This document shows, piece after piece, positions 24,641 through 38,537 of a stretch of 64,000 nt of DNA. Made by a program: the position numbers and the translations under genes. The stretch's first letter is position 1. Each line of letters starts with the position of its first letter. The notes below the pieces were generated by a model. It saw only the letters and a list, made by a program, of their open reading frames with translations, had not been told where the DNA came from and did no database searches. Source of the stretch: Lithospermum erythrorhizon (taxonomy: Eukaryota; Streptophyta; Magnoliopsida; Boraginales; Boraginaceae); the NCBI GenBank assembly GCA_019722365.1, contig JADFUC010001944.1, positions 1 through 64,000 on the forward strand, written 5' to 3'.

Positions 24641-26478
24641 ATTGAGGCACTTCGTTCTTTATAGTATTGATAATGATTACAATTTTAAATTTTTATGAAT
24701 GGTGTATATATTATGATTAATTTACTTTCAATTCAATTTAATATTAGTAATGGATTTTGGAAATTTTTAAAGGTAGTGAGATTTTTTAGTTATATATGTA
24801 TATGAATAATGTATAACATATTTATAATATTTTGTATGTCTAGATTTATTTTCCTACATGTATGAAAAATCTTCAATATATTATACCAATGCAAAAAAAT
24901 AATCCAAATGAGGTTTAATTTCGTACACCCCATATACTTAAAGACCCTTTCAAATAAGAATTGGTTCCTGATTTATAGTCGAAAATGTTTGAATTTGCAT
25001 GATTTTGCTACTTCTGGACGCTTAGTTCCGACTTCTCAGAATATGATGCAATTCTTTTGTTAAATAAAGGCAAAGTTGAAGCAAAGTGGTTTTTTTTTTC
25101 TCTTCTATCCATCCATCCATCCATCTGATTGTTATGAGTTGATTATTATTTTCCCTGTACTATTATATACTCCGTAGCTCTTGTCTGTAATTTCTAATTT
25201 GAACTGTATATTTTTCTGAGATCTGGCGTAGTTAAATGTATTTGTTATTTTTTAGTTATTAGGATTATTTTTGTAGTTTTATGCTCTTATCATTTATGAT
25301 AGTCACTTTTTCTGTATTTTGATTTTCGGAATGATAATAATAACTCAAACTTCTGTTCTCACTCCCTTTTAACCTTCAAAACTTAAATTTAATCTTTGTT
25401 GATTATTGAAACATTTGTCAATAATTTTTGCAGGAGAGACACTAATGGTTAACTCCGCCGAGTTCGATCTACCGGGACCTACTCGCATGTGTTGGTGAGG
25501 CCGATTTCTAATGAGAGAAAAGGGAATTCCGTATATATATATACGAGGATTCTTGAGGCAGCAATGACATTTCCAAACATATGCTCACTCTCTTTTTTTT
25601 GTTGATCGACTTATTCTTGATTTTCCACGGCCACGTACTAATCATGAGGGCTTTGAGGTGTAGAAAGACTTAAGCCAGCTAGCTACATTGAATATAAACA
25701 CGTAAAGTGTGATAGCCCATAGGTGTGATAGAAATAATTATTTTTTGGCATGTTGAAGCCACCAGGCTCGAGGAGCCCTCCCCATAGCTTTCACTCTTAT
25801 GTATATTACCTAAATGTAGGGAATTCTCAAGATTGATGGTTACTTTCCATCAAAAGGTAGGCACTAAGCTAACAAATGTTAATCGAAACGACAACACTTT
25901 AGGTGAATGAAATAAACATGTAAAGACATGAACGTGTTGGCATATGGCTAGTATATATAAATGCATTTAACACTTTGACAAAGAAGAATTATACAATTAT
26001 TAAATTTATATATTTTAAAGTAATTTAACATATAGAAACCTTTTATAATAATTAAAATAATACATAATTTTTAATTTTATTGCCCTTAACTTACTCCCTT
26101 TAACCGTAAACCCCTGGCTCACTTTGACAATCCGCTGAAATAAGCAGTGTAAAGTAGAGGCATGCTACGAGTAAATCAAATATTCGAGTCAAATGCAGTG
26201 ACCAGGTGCTTATTATACTCAATTGATTACTTGACAATATTCATATATTCCTACCATTGAAACATATCTTATTTAATATATGCAAACTTTAAGGTTTATT
26301 TTGTAATACTATCGATACAATAAAATGGGCATTATGTAAACCTAGATATGTTGAGATCACCTAAAGTAGAATTACATTTTTTTTTTGACATTCCTCGCGC
26401 GCACCTCCTTAAGATATTTGTACACTAACAACGCCCCGTACGTTCCTCGAGTTTTTAAACAAGCTATGTCACGGGGAG
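24641..26478. other. AT-rich spacer, no gene seen
   Basis: It contains a short (atcc)n microsatellite near 25106-25125. No coding signal or structured repeat was recognised. Confidence 0.5.
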
Positions 26479-27059
26479 TAGGGCTATTATCGAGCCGGAT
26501 CGGTCCGGATTTCGTCATACCCGGACCGTCTTGGTTGAACCGGTGACGAGGAACTCGCTCGTACAAATTCGAGTCGAGCAGTAGTCGGGAATCGCTCAAA
26601 ATAGAAAAAAAAAATTGGTGGGGACTCGAGATCGGGCAGAGATGGGCTAAAGCTGGACCGAATCATTTCGAAATTGGACCTGAATGACTCGAAACTAGAC
26701 TGAAACACTTGAAACTGGTCTCAAACTACTCGAAAATATATAATTTTTATGTTTAATCCTATGTTGGATTCTACGTTGTATTGAATGCAATGTTTGACTT
26801 GTAAATGCTCGAATTATTGTAATTGTATAATTTTATTTCAATTTCAGATTAATGATAATTGAATTTTATAATGGTTAATAGATAATAATATTTTATTTTA
26901 ACAAATTAACCGGGTTACCAGTCCGGTCCGGGTTGACTTGGTTCGATTCCACGTCCAAGTTTAGACTCAAAATCGAGATCGGTGCGCCGAGCGAATGTCG
27001 AACCCGGTTCGGTCAGGAAGTCTGGGATAACCCGGCTCGCTGACAATTTCCCAGCATTA
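26479..27059. mobile_element. Probable non-autonomous hAT element
   Basis: The left end reads TAGGGCTATTATCGAGCCGG. The reverse complement of the right end reads TAATGCTGGGAAATTGTCAGCGAGCCGG. The two share the GGG...GAGCCGG pattern, and both subterminal zones are packed with ccggac/cgaacc motifs around an AT-rich core. An 8-bp target duplication is not visible, so the ends are uncertain. Confidence 0.42.
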
Positions 27060-28978
27060 GACATCGAGCTATTAAAGTATATGGAGTTATTTAAGTACCT
27101 AGGTTTAATGTCAAAAATGGGTTTATATTTTAGGGAACAGGCAAGACAAGAAGTGAAACCTGAGGGTCCTAATTGAAAATTAAGCGATAGTTGAGGAGGC
27201 AACCGACCAATTAGTCTAAATACGAATAAAAACAACCCGCTCACTTTTCTCCAACTTGACCCCGACCTACTCAGCGCCATCGCTTTATCTCGCATACCCA
27301 GCCGAACCGCCCCATGACTCTACCCGATACATATCAGACTGAGAATGTCTGATGGAGGCTTGACTCAAAACAAGACTCGATCTTAACGCTTCTCTAACAA
27401 CCTACTTCTTCCTTTGGCGTCATTAACAAATTTTGAAGAAGAGAAAAGAGGTATCTGAAAGATGTTCGAGGTTTTGTTGTTCTTGCATCATTCTAAGATG
27501 TTTAGCACACTCAATTTTTCTGCCGTGAAATCGGAATTGCAAAATCATAACACAAATTTACAAAAAGAGTAATCAAATTTTGTTTGTTGTAAAAATACGT
27601 TAATGGTTATATGCTTGGGGGTGATGGGGGTGGCAGAATTTCGGGAGGTGGTACTTGGGGCAATCGATTTTGTCGGTTGAGGACCGAACTAGAATTTTTA
27701 CACCTATTTGGTAGGAAAAAATGAGACGGAACCGAAATGGTAGAAAAAAATCAAACCGACAAAGTGTCGGTTTGGTTTTAGCATAAACCGAACTTGATAA
27801 ACCGGAGGCTCGAAACGTCGAACTAAGCAGGAGTATGTTTTAAAATATTTATATTTGTGATATTTTTTTGTTTCAAACTATTTTTAGTTTTAAATCATTT
27901 GAAATACTACTCCGTTTTAGTTTGAAATCATGTATTTGGTGAATGTTTGGAAGCATCATTAATCATTATTGTACATGTGTTTCAAAATAATTAATTGTGT
28001 TGCTAGTCTGGCTGACTTTGAGTGATTGTTTATAGTTATATCATTGCATTTGATGTATGTGGTTGGGGTATGTGTTTTTTAAAAGCGAGGGCACGTACTT
28101 TACTCATGAGTGCGCCAGATTAAGCCCTCGAGGTATGATAGCACCATGAGCAAGTAGGCCAGTAAAACCCCACGGCCCAGGCCAGCCCAACGTGGCCGAG
28201 GCTCGACAGTTTTGGTAGGAAAGGCCGAGACTCATGACACCATGGTCGCTGGCTAATTTGAAATCATGAGCACATATTATATTATTGTTATAGAAACGAA
28301 ACCCATCCGAGGCGAACCGGTAAGCATGAAAACCGGCATCAAGCAGAACGGGCAGTCCGATTCAAACCGAATTAATTTCGAACGATATGGTTTGTGTAGT
28401 TAAAAAAAGCAGAGATGAAATTAGGTTTCACACAAAAAAATTATTTAAAAAAAAAAAGACCGAACCGAAAACATCCTTAGTTGGTGCTAGTGGTGATGGG
28501 GCTGGCGGATTGGGGGAGAGGTGAAGGTTGTGCTTGTGGCGTAGATAAGATGTTTGTAGTAGAGATGAGAATGTGGCGTTAAGTGGAGTTCCACCAAAAG
28601 AGTTGCTCCAATTGAGGAAAATTGAGAGAGAATCGTTTGAGATGTTATGGTCATATAAGAAAAAGATCGAATTGATGCACCAATCATAAGATCAAAAGCA
28701 ATTATAATTACAAATAAATGTAAAAGTAAAGGTAGAATGAAAAAGAGTTGAACGAATACTATATCAAATTACCTAGATCTAATGGGCTCAGCACATGATC
28801 ATATTGATGGAATCAATCTCAGTTAGTTGGGTAAGGTTTAGTTTGATCTTTAATACAAAACATGTATCATGAACAACTACTTTACTCTAACAAATATAAT
28901 ACCAATATCAAGTTTCACAATATAATCAAGAAAAGATTCATATTTAAAAACCAAAATGTTTTTTCTATTTTTTATTAG
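27060..28978. other. Repeat-derived spacer
   Basis: Two further islands rich in accgaac/aaccgg motifs (27690-27830 and 28300-28470) resemble hAT subterminal DNA. The rest is AT-rich. No gene was recognised. Confidence 0.4.
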
Positions 28979-29066
28979 GAAAAAAAAAACTAAAAGTCAA
29001 GATTTAAACCTCGACCTCTATCATTAGTTTTACAAATGCCTAACCACTACACCAACCTCATTGCAT
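28979..29066 (-). repeat. tRNA-derived SINE-like unit
   Basis: On the minus strand the text is ggttggtgtagtggttaggc (A-box-like), then about 30 bases later gaggtcgaggtttaaatc (B-box-like), and it runs into a T-rich tail at 28989. The A/B-box spacing is that of an internal RNA polymerase III promoter. It is too short and unstructured to be a functional tRNA. Confidence 0.6.
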
Positions 29067-29502
29067 GTGTTTTAACTATTTAAAATTGGATGGAGTACAC
29101 ATTTTCAGCAAAAGAAGGCTACCGGAGTATAGTTCCGCTTTACAAAAATCTGTAAAGATAGAATATTATATCTCATTACCATTATTTACACCAGTATTTC
29201 CTGCTATAAAACCTCAAGAAGGTTGTGAATATTTGAAACCTTCTATAATTATCAGACAACAATGTTGAAGAATAAAGTAAAGCCAGAAGTTGCGCAAGCC
29301 ACATAGGACAGAAACAGGAGGAGCCGAGATCATAGAATTACATCAAGAGTTGTAGAGGATCATAAATATATTATTCTCCAAAAAGGATTATTTGCACATG
29401 TCATCTTAGTAGAGCTGCTTCTATGTACAGGGGTGAACCTTATCGATCATTCAAAAACAAGAGAACAGGCCTCTCTGAGTCTTCTCATACAATGGCCATC
29501 AT
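29067..29502 (-). other. 3' UTR and downstream flank of the E3 ligase gene
   Basis: No separate gene was seen. The first one to two hundred bases below 29503 should be 3' UTR. A definite polyadenylation signal was not chosen because several AT-rich candidates exist. Confidence 0.4.
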
Positions 29503-32500
29503 CTATTGCATTTGCAGTAGATTATTCACAGTTACAGGTACAGAATTAGTCCGCTGCAAATCCTGCAAAAAAAGCAATACGTTGATAACTTGACGTTCAC
29601 ATGTGAAAGAACAAATAAATAAATTTAATGACACAAAGAGATGATGCCTGTAACAAAGAGATGGAAGTCATGAAAAAGCAACGAGTTAAAATCATTGCCG
29701 TATTATTAAGCATGATTACAAAGATCCTACCTTAAAGGGCATAATAATCATAACTATAGAATATCTTGATACATAGAGACATTAGTATAGCAACCTAAGG
29801 AACTCCTAGTACTTAGATAATTGATACTTAAGCAAGAAAAATGAGATCCTCATTATGTTAGATTAAGGTAATTCACCAAATAAACCAAAAAAGAAACAAT
29901 AGAAGAAAAGATTGCTGCAAGAAATAATGTGTGTGTACTGTTATTCTCCTTGAGCACTTAATGTCATACTTCACACAATCATATCAAATAATCATAACTT
30001 ATTATGAAAATCAACACTAATGCGGTTTGAATTCAACATGCCCCAATGCCTCCAAAGAGGATGTGGTTTGAATTATGACGATTTATATGCACAAACACTA
30101 AATACAGCTCAACTTCTTTTGTATAAGGTAAATTGGATGCATACCTGTAAAATTACTTCATCGGGGACATGGGGCAGGACTTCTCGAACTGTTTCGGCCA
30201 TGGAAAGCAAATTTGCTATGCCGTCACTTACAGTATTTGAGGCCCTTCTCAGATGCAAACCACCACCATTACCTGCATACCTTATGGAATCAGCAGGGGG
30301 GATCTGTTGATTTGATGTACCAGCCAGAGAGGGATTCATATGCCAAATATTCAAGGCACCATCCTCAAGGGCAGTTTGAGCATATGTTTCTCCAACAGCA
30401 GCAAGATGCCTCATCATCATCTGAACTCTACCAAACCCAACCGATCTGACACCTGTGGACGGGCCAGCACCATCCAGGCCCAGCCAAGATGTATCACCTC
30501 CTGTCCCCCTGTACAATGAAAAGATTATCTCATACACAGAACGATGCAGAGTAAGGGAGAGGACAAAGAATTGACTTACTGTACAAGCATACACGTTCGA
30601 AACCAAATCATAAGCACTAGCAGGGAAGAAATGAATTGGAACTAAACAGAGTTTTACATAAAATTGGAAAACCTGTAGAATAACATAAGAGGGTGGTATG
30701 CAAAAGAGAACCAGAATTAACTCAGGATGACATCACATCCTCGATAATGTAAAAGAATCAGATATCTAGTGTATCAAAACATTCAAGATTCATGTACATA
30801 TCTAATGTATCAAAACATTAAAGATCCATGTAAGGCAACTAATTAGACCTCCAATCCCTGGTTTCGGGCGGGTTCGGTATCTGGTCGGTGTGATTTCTAG
30901 AGGATGGGGCACGACCAGGACCAGTTGGCCTGTTAAGTGCTGCATTTATTTGACGGGCAAGCTGCTCATCATTTGAAATTTCTGCAGCTTGAGGGTCTGC
31001 AACATTTTCAGGCCTGCCTGTAAAGAGTGGCTTCCGACATGTAGGGCATGAATAATTCTCAGACAGACCTTGATCAAACCTGCATGATTCATTATTTTAA
31101 CATAATTCATAAGGTAATATTGCAATAAGATAAGTAGCAGTACACAAATCGCTGGCACATACCATGACCTCAAGCACGCAAGGTGAAAAAGATGAGTACA
31201 TGAAAGCTTCTTCGCTTTAGACATTGGTTCCTGTCATTTTACATTTTATAATTTCTATGTAGTTGTCAATGAAAAGCAAGTACCAAAGAGGGTTCAATAG
31301 ATACCCTGCAAATAGCACATTCATCGTCATATGTTTGTAGCTCATCCGATGTAGCATCAGGAAGTGCACCATGAAGGGTGCTTAGAGCTTTCCTAAGATT
31401 GATGTAACCCTTCATACGCTTCGCCATTGCACTTAGAAGGGCCTGATCAGAATATTAATGTAATTGAAAAGAGTAGCAACAATAACAACAAAGAAAAATA
31501 AAAGAAAATGAGAAAACAATCATAAATATAATAACATAACAATCAGAGTGTGATTTTAATAAAAATACTAATATTCTATTGAAAAATAATAATCCCCATA
31601 AAACTAAATTTGGTGATAGTGCTTACATCAACAACAACTCTGTCTCTTGTAATGCAATAGAGCAAGGAATCACTTACTCTGATATTAAGAAAGAGGACTG
31701 CATCCACAAGGTGAAATGCCATACCATGAAGCCACCATATATGCAAATAATGAGCAAGTGCCATAAACAATGTCATCAAGTCCAGGAAAAACCCCAAATG
31801 TCTAGTAAGGATGCCTTTCCACTCTGCCAATGAGCCTGCAAATTAATTTATAGTTATATCTAAAAAACATATAAAGAAACGGGTTCACGAGAGAAAAACA
31901 ACCAATAAAGACAAAACACACTATATAGGTCTAGTGCTGGTACCGAGCGGGGTAACCCGTTACTCACTCGAAGACCCGACTAGTTAGACCGCTAGATAGT
32001 TAATGAAGGGTACGAGGACAAGGTTGTGCTCGTTAAAAATACATGACTAGCTCGATAATTACCGGTCCTTTAACAGATTGTCAACAATACTATAATATGT
32101 CCAAGATTCAAGTCCGGTCCTAATAAATTAATGAATTTTTTTTATTTGTAGTACCCATTTAACATTTGGGCATTTACCCAACTTGGCCCAATATGACAAT
32201 ATGTAAGAGTCCAAATCTAAAATAACTCAAAGTCAAAAATAGTGTTGAGACGCTCGAAGACCCGACTTGATTAGTTAACGAGTAGGGTAAGGGTACGAGG
32301 TTGTGCTCGTTATCTTAAGGAGTAGGGTACCTGACAAGTTATATTAACGAGTCGAGTTGGAGTACTCCAATACCCGGTCCGACTGGACTCGTTTCAAGCA
32401 TTATATATCGTTTCAAGCACTATATAGGTCTAAATTCGATTTCTCCCTCAAGATAATGTCTTAGGCCTCTAAAAAGGAGGTTTTCAAAAGAGGATGTAAC

Positions 32501-35500
32501 GGAGAGCATTTCTGGCTGAGGGAAGACTTGATACCCACCTAATGGCAGGTGAGCAAAATCTATATAAAACCAAAACTGACCAAGTTGCAATCAAGAAGAG
32601 AGATTCCTACATGACTAGAACCATATTTGCAGTGATGTGCTAATCTGTTAGGAAAAAAAACTCATTGATGGGGTGGAAAAAACTTGATGATTTACGTATG
32701 TTTTGTCCTGGGAAGAGATTTATGGACTATTTCTTTCAAAAAAATATCTCTGCATGAGTGGCATCTTCTACTAGAAGAAAGTCTGTTGAAGGACCAGTGA
32801 AGTAAAGAGTTATCTTGGTGATTAAGAAGTCCCGAGGGAAGGGTTTTCTAACTATTTAAGGTCAAATAGCGTATTCCTGGAAATTATAAATGGAAAGGGA
32901 ATGACTAGCTAGAAGGAAAGACAACAAGGACTTACGTATCGAAGTTGCACAACTGCCAAATATCATTGGTACTAAAATGCAAATAACAGAGAAACGTCTA
33001 AGAAAGAGTGAAAAATGGGACAATATATGTAGGGAATTTCCCTATGGTTTTTGATCCCTTTGCTCTCAATCGATACAACAGATGCTATCCTCTCAAATCT
33101 TACAACTAGCAGAAGTTCATAGAAGGAGAAAAAAAAGCACCTTAAGTGCTAATAAAGGTAAAAAGACAAGAGATGCTCAGAAAAAAGAAATGCATGCATC
33201 ACTTTGTACAAATCAAAGAAGAAAATAGACCTGTGGCAGATATATCCAAGAGCTTAGATATTCGGCAATTATCACTAATGCCGGCCGAGTGGTGAAGCCA
33301 TATGTCAAGCAACTGAAACCCATGGACCACAATGGCCTAAAAAATAGTATTAAACATCAGTACTTCAAGCACTCAACTAAAAAATTAAATAGATCGAATA
33401 ATCAAGAAGCCAAAAAAGGTATGAATTAAGGACATCATCACCTGTAGAGTCTCAAAGGCAATACTGAGAGGCTCAAAGAACAACAAGAAGAACGTTGAAG
33501 AGTTTGTTCTGAGGTACAATGCTAGGCACAGCCTTATCCTACCATAATGAGCTAACAAAATGAGTTTCTAAACAAGTTACGAGGTCCATCGCCCACATTG
33601 CACAGTATCAGTAAAGTAAGTTCAGAAAGCCAGATTAAAAGAGGGTCTGAGTTGCTAGTTTAAGATCTCATGCAAGTGTAATAGATTTTGTACGTCAGCT
33701 GGCATAAGTCGATTTCTAAACATTAGTAGAGGATCTATGCTGCTATTAGTTAATTTTTACCACTGCATAGCAGAACTAAAGATCCATAAAATGTCAAAGA
33801 CATCACTTTATGTTTCCAACTAGGGTCACCTCCAATTACACCGGAAAATCAAAGTATAGCATTAGAATAAATGAAATAGGTTAGTTTATCCACAAATAAG
33901 GTCACCTCTAATCACAGTAAAAAACAATAGAGACATTACCATAAAGGGGAGTAGGGATAACAGCTTAGTTTATCCACAAATAAGATACTATAACAATTAA
34001 TTTCTTGTATATTTCACAAATAATCAAAGGGCAAAAGGCATAAGGGAATACCAGAGCAAGTCGCCAAAAAAAACAAGCAACAAAGCAGAATATACGCGGA
34101 AGTATGTCCACGGAGTTACAGATGGAGAAGCATTCAATCGCTCCAGTCGATCTCTAGCTAAAGCTTGAAACATCTTCATAGAATAAAAAGAAAACTCAGT
34201 CTCTACTTATGTAACATCAAGGAAATGAAGTATAATAAGTGTTATTGCTACCTTCATAGAGCACAGGACGGCCAACCACGTAGACCAAACTCCTCCATGG
34301 AATAATGTTGGAGGTACTACTAATGGAAGAAAAGTTCCCTACAAAATGGTTAATAGCTGATCAATTCAAAGAAAAACTGACTTTTCATATCGAAATTACA
34401 GTTCATTTAATGACAAAATCATTGAAAACGGATAATCTGCTCATTATCATTGATGCCTTAAAAAAAACTAGTGATGGTGATTAAAAACATGAATAACGAG
34501 ACATAAAATTCATATAGGTACTACTACAGTAAATTGGAGTACTTTGAATGACTGAGATATCTCAAGACATGTATACTTCCTACCACATGACCATACACAT
34601 GATGCAATATCCCACTTGCATATAATAAATAAAGACACCTATACCAAAGTCATGTATCGCAACATAAACAGCCCATGTTACTTTTATCCATACATTGGTT
34701 GCATAACTCAAACAATGGAAATGCAGAGTCAACCATAAATTAAATACAAGTCTGATAGCAAGATGGGCCTGGTTTCGCTTTGGGTTCTCTCCATATGTTC
34801 CTTTCTTCAGTAAACTTCACAGATTTCCATGACAGTGTAATAATCAAATATTCTTTTGATTGTGAAATACGATCAAACCATCACCAATTCTAAATTTAAC
34901 CCATAATACTAGCAAATGTTATAATCAGACCCTAGCAGACTTCCCCCAACCCTCCCACAGTCTCACCTTTCTAAAAATAGATAGATAAGTAATGAGGTTT
35001 CTCTGATCTTAAAAAATTCAGAATGTATTATATCAGAAAGTAAATCAGATAATCAACATCCTCTAGAAATGACAGGAATCAGTTGAATGAGCACTAGCTG
35101 TAACATTACTACATCAACATGCCCCTAATGCCTTTGAAAGAGGCTCACGCCCGGCGGATACGGAGGTACCAATGAACGTGCAATATTACTTAAGTGAAAA
35201 ATCTCTGACATTACAGATTATAATATCCAGACCAAACACTTTTTAGACATTTAACCAGACTCATTGTAAGATAACATAGGAAAGAAAAAAAAATACGAAA
35301 AATGAAATTCATCTACTGAATTCCAATCGTAAAAAGTTACCAACCAAACTGCGATGTAATAGTACCACAACATGTACCCATAAATTACCTTATAGACAAT
35401 ATAATTGATGAGACGTTCAGCAAGTTTCCGAATTTCATAAGATTGCAACTCTGAAAAAAATAAAGTCTGCAAAGTAAAGGGAACATACATTATCAGAAAA

Positions 35501-36541
35501 AAATATTATAGAACATTTGATTGGCTTTTGGATCAAAGAATTAAAATTAAGCAGATCAAGACAAGAATAGAACACATAATATCAAACATTAGAGAACACA
35601 GAATTACTAAAAATTAACAATGGAGTTTATCCAACTTCCACCCAGCCCAAGGGGGGAACACCGGATCAAGATATGTTAAAAATTGAAGAATCAAGGAATA
35701 TGAATCTAGTAGTTTCTGTTTAATGGACAATAAGTAAAAAGGATAGCTACTGAAGTAATAAGTCTATTAGCTTTAAGGAAACTAATACGGTCCTAACGAC
35801 TGTTTTTTATTTTGTAGATGGACACATATTCAGTAGGATGTATCAATTGCCACCATATTAGTGCCATTCGAATACTTAGCTAAGATTGTATAAGTAGAAG
35901 GGATCTCATTGGACAGTTCATGCTGTCGCCTCGCTGTTTTATATCATGAACAGAGCATGAAATATCAATTCGAGACGCGGAGAATGACGATGAAAAAGAT
36001 CAATGTAAAATAAAATCTTAAGTTAGTAAGATCAATCTTGTATCATTGCCTGTCATCCGGATTTAAAATTCATGTTCTTCCATAGTTCTTTAAACAGGGG
36101 AAGCAATTGAGATTCAACATGACACCCCAAGCATTCTTCGGTAGTGATAAAAGTACTTGGACATCAAACAAAGAATCAGCACAAACTTCATAAACCTATG
36201 GGCACCAACTTAATTCAGGATAACTGTACAATTTACAGCTAGTCAAAGTGATAAATTTTCAAAATCTGGATAAAGAAAATGAACCCAAAAGAGAACATCA
36301 CCTTAAGACACAGGACTAGCAGAATAAATACATTAATTATGACAAGGACCGCCAATGCAAATGTGATTTGAGAACCCAAGAATAATTCAATCGCACTGCT
36401 TGAATTCTTGAAAGAGGATAGATTATCAATAATCACGCCATCTGAAGTCATCCTCTCCAAAGACTTATGTATCCAACATTGGAGACCAATAAAGCTGGAT
36501 ATAGTACTGACTGCTGAGATAGACAAATAACTCACACCCAT
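29503..36541 (-). CDS. RIN2: RIN2/RIN3-like (AMFR/gp78-type) membrane RING E3 ubiquitin ligase, 12 exons
   Basis: Minus-strand exons: 36541-36302, 35466-35389, 34338-34252, 34173-34052, 33538-33442, 33336-33231, 31835-31678, 31442-31305, 31230-31163, 31079-30849, 30508-30145, 29562-29503. All borders are GT-AG, and the lengths sum to 1749 nt, 582 residues, with no break. This is the same size as Arabidopsis RIN2 and RIN3. Several hydrophobic membrane spans fill exons 1-7 (for example ITFALAVLVIINVFILLVL). A RING domain spans exons 8-10 (DECAICREPMSKAKKLSCTH, then YSCPTCRKPL). A CUE-like segment lies in exons 11-12 (AETVREVLPHVPDEVI), and the end is TVNNLLQMQ. RIN2/RIN3 are plasma-membrane ligases that bind RPM1 and promote the hypersensitive response. 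RIN2 and RIN3 cannot be told apart here. Confidence 0.94.
31932..32422. mobile_element. hAT-type MITE inside intron 6 of the E3 ligase gene
   Basis: A 491-bp element is flanked by perfect 8-bp target duplications tataggtc (31924-31931 and 32423-32430), the hAT hallmark. Ends are TAGTGCTGGTACCGAG and, reverse-complemented, TAGTGCTTGAAACGA. It has no coding capacity. Internal direct repeats around ctcgaagacccgact (31969 and 32251) and a duplicated caagca(t/c)tatata block at the right end are visible. It sits within the intron between exons 33336-33231 and 31835-31678, away from the splice sites. Confidence 0.88.
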
Positions 36542-36590
36542 GGAGAATATTTATTTTGTTACTGCAATGACCAGAATCCGAGCTTTTCAT
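36465..36590 (-). promoter_or_regulatory. Upstream ORF overlapping the E3 ligase start codon
   Basis: In the leader a separate ATG at 36590 (minus strand) opens a 41-codon frame that ends at TAA 36467-36465, 74 bases inside the main coding region and out of frame with it. Ribosomes using it would bypass the main ATG at 36541, so it could reduce translation. At least two more very short upstream ATG frames precede it. The main ATG has G at +4 (ATGG), the better context. Confidence 0.6.
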
Positions 36591-37790
36591 GAACCCAAGT
36601 TCACATTACTAAGCACAAAAGTGATCACAGCATATGGCAAGTTGTAACTTTGCAGGTGCCCCCTCAGAATGGTCCCTTTATATCAGAAATGGTAATGAAT
36701 CCAAAGCCCGGAACCTGCATAATATCAGGATATAAAACATGAATGGGACACCATGACTAAATACATCAAATGTATTAGTAAGATGGAACCATTGAATGAA
36801 ATTTCCAACTCATACTAACATAAGACAACAAGTCGTACATGGTTCCTGCCCTACTTAAATTGCAGGAGATAAACCTCGATCTAGATCCGAGATCAAATAA
36901 ATAGCAACAAACATAAAATAAACCATATAAATCAGTTTTTCCAATTCCAATTCTTTGTTTTCGTTATTTCAGAAATAATTCGTTTAACCTCATTCAATAG
37001 CGTACAAAGAAGATGCAGATCAATCAGTGACCGGGGCTGCTCATCAGCCTACCAAATAACTTATATTTTTCTAAATGATTTCAATTTAAGAATCTAAATT
37101 CATCTCAACTCCAATATCTGGTCCTCCCCGGCCCCTCCCAGGAGCCATGAAAAACTAATATGCCCCCGTATACGATAGATCCTAGCACGAAAAGGTACAC
37201 ACACAGGACATAATTTCAGCAATAATATATCAAAGTAACATTATTAGTTACCTAAACCTAAACCATTTTTACTTCTGCCACTGATCATAACAGCATAGAA
37301 TTACGAAAATCGAGCTGAAAAACACCACGTAAACACCGTATTCAGATAATAATCCTAATATAGAAAATGCAAATTCATGCCAAGATAACTAAACCCAACA
37401 AATCTAATCAATCAAAAAAACCCAAAAACCATCATCTCAAATCTGCAACAAAACATGATCAATTTTATTATAAACCCTAAAATTACCTAAACCAGGCCAA
37501 AATCAAAATTTATCACACAAATAAATCATGGAAACTCACGGTATGATCTAATTAAGCTGATAAAATCAAAACATAATATGACTAAAACAAATCCGAACCT
37601 ATTAAACTATTTAAATATATATATATATAGTTGACAATTAATTTGGGACAAATAATTTTTTTTTTTTAAAAGGGGAAACCTGAGATGATCTGAAGCAATT
37701 AAATTAAAAATATGTGATATTGGGATAAGGATAATAGGAGTCAGTTTTTGCGGGAAAGGGATATCTCTCGCTTCGATATTACTCCGTACA
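36542..37790 (-). promoter_or_regulatory. Spliced 5' leader of the E3 ligase gene
   Basis: A minus-strand acceptor (tatgcag before gttccggg, exon 36714-36542) and an upstream donor (catctcag before gtttcccc at 37680) predict a leader intron of about 965 bp. The first non-coding exon would be about 37790-37680. The AT microsatellite at 37614-37629 lies in the intron just beyond the donor. The transcription start is not determined. Confidence 0.55.
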
Positions 37791-38537
37791 TTGCACCTCA
37801 AAAATCAAAATCAAATAACGTCAAAATATCATACAATACCATGGAATATTATAGTCAAATTATTATTATTTTTTTTATATATTATAGGGAGTAACAATCT
37901 TGATCAAAGTTCTGACTAGTCAATTAAAGAATTAATCTTATATTAGTCAATAAATTATTTGGTATGGGATATGTATAAAAGTGTTAGGTGTGTAATATCT
38001 ATCCTTTATATAAAAAGTGTTAGGTGTGTAACATATAAATTTTATATATTGTATAAATTTTAACATTATATGGATGAATTATTGGCTCAAAATTAGGCTA
38101 GCTATTTATTTTGCAAAAAAATCATATTAGTAAAATTGTGATTGGAGGTATATTATTGGAGGTCAACTATTCGAGTCTTGATTGGTAATTTCCCCAATAG
38201 TTATAGCGGGTTTGATAGCAGTAGAGGTGAGCAATTGATTGTACTATCATAATAATTACTCCATTCATGTTTTAATAAATATAAAATAATGACTGGATTT
38301 GTTTTTAGAAATATTTTTGTAATATAATTGCAACATGATGGGTAATTCTTGTCAATCATAATTTAATTTATACCATATATAAAATATAAGGACCTTGATT
38401 GTCAGTTACCAGTAATTTGAAAGAAAATTTGACAAAGTACATGAAATAGTCGAAACAAAATTTACACCCTAATTTGGAAGAGCCAATGCTTACATACGGC
38501 AACCAATTTCATTTTCGAAAGCGTCACTTGCTAGAGC
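37791..38537. other. Upstream intergenic region, no gene seen
   Basis: AT-rich promoter-side DNA of the E3 ligase gene. A diverged direct repeat of about 40 bp occurs at about 37975-38035 (aaagtgttaggtgtgtaa twice). Confidence 0.45.

Noticed and set aside
30020..30449. Plus-strand open readings opposite exon 11 of the E3 ligase
   Set aside because: They are shadows of the conserved minus-strand exon and its flanks.
31579..31833. Plus-strand 84-codon reading
   Set aside because: It is the complement of exon 7 of the E3 ligase, which encodes conserved membrane-domain sequence on the minus strand.
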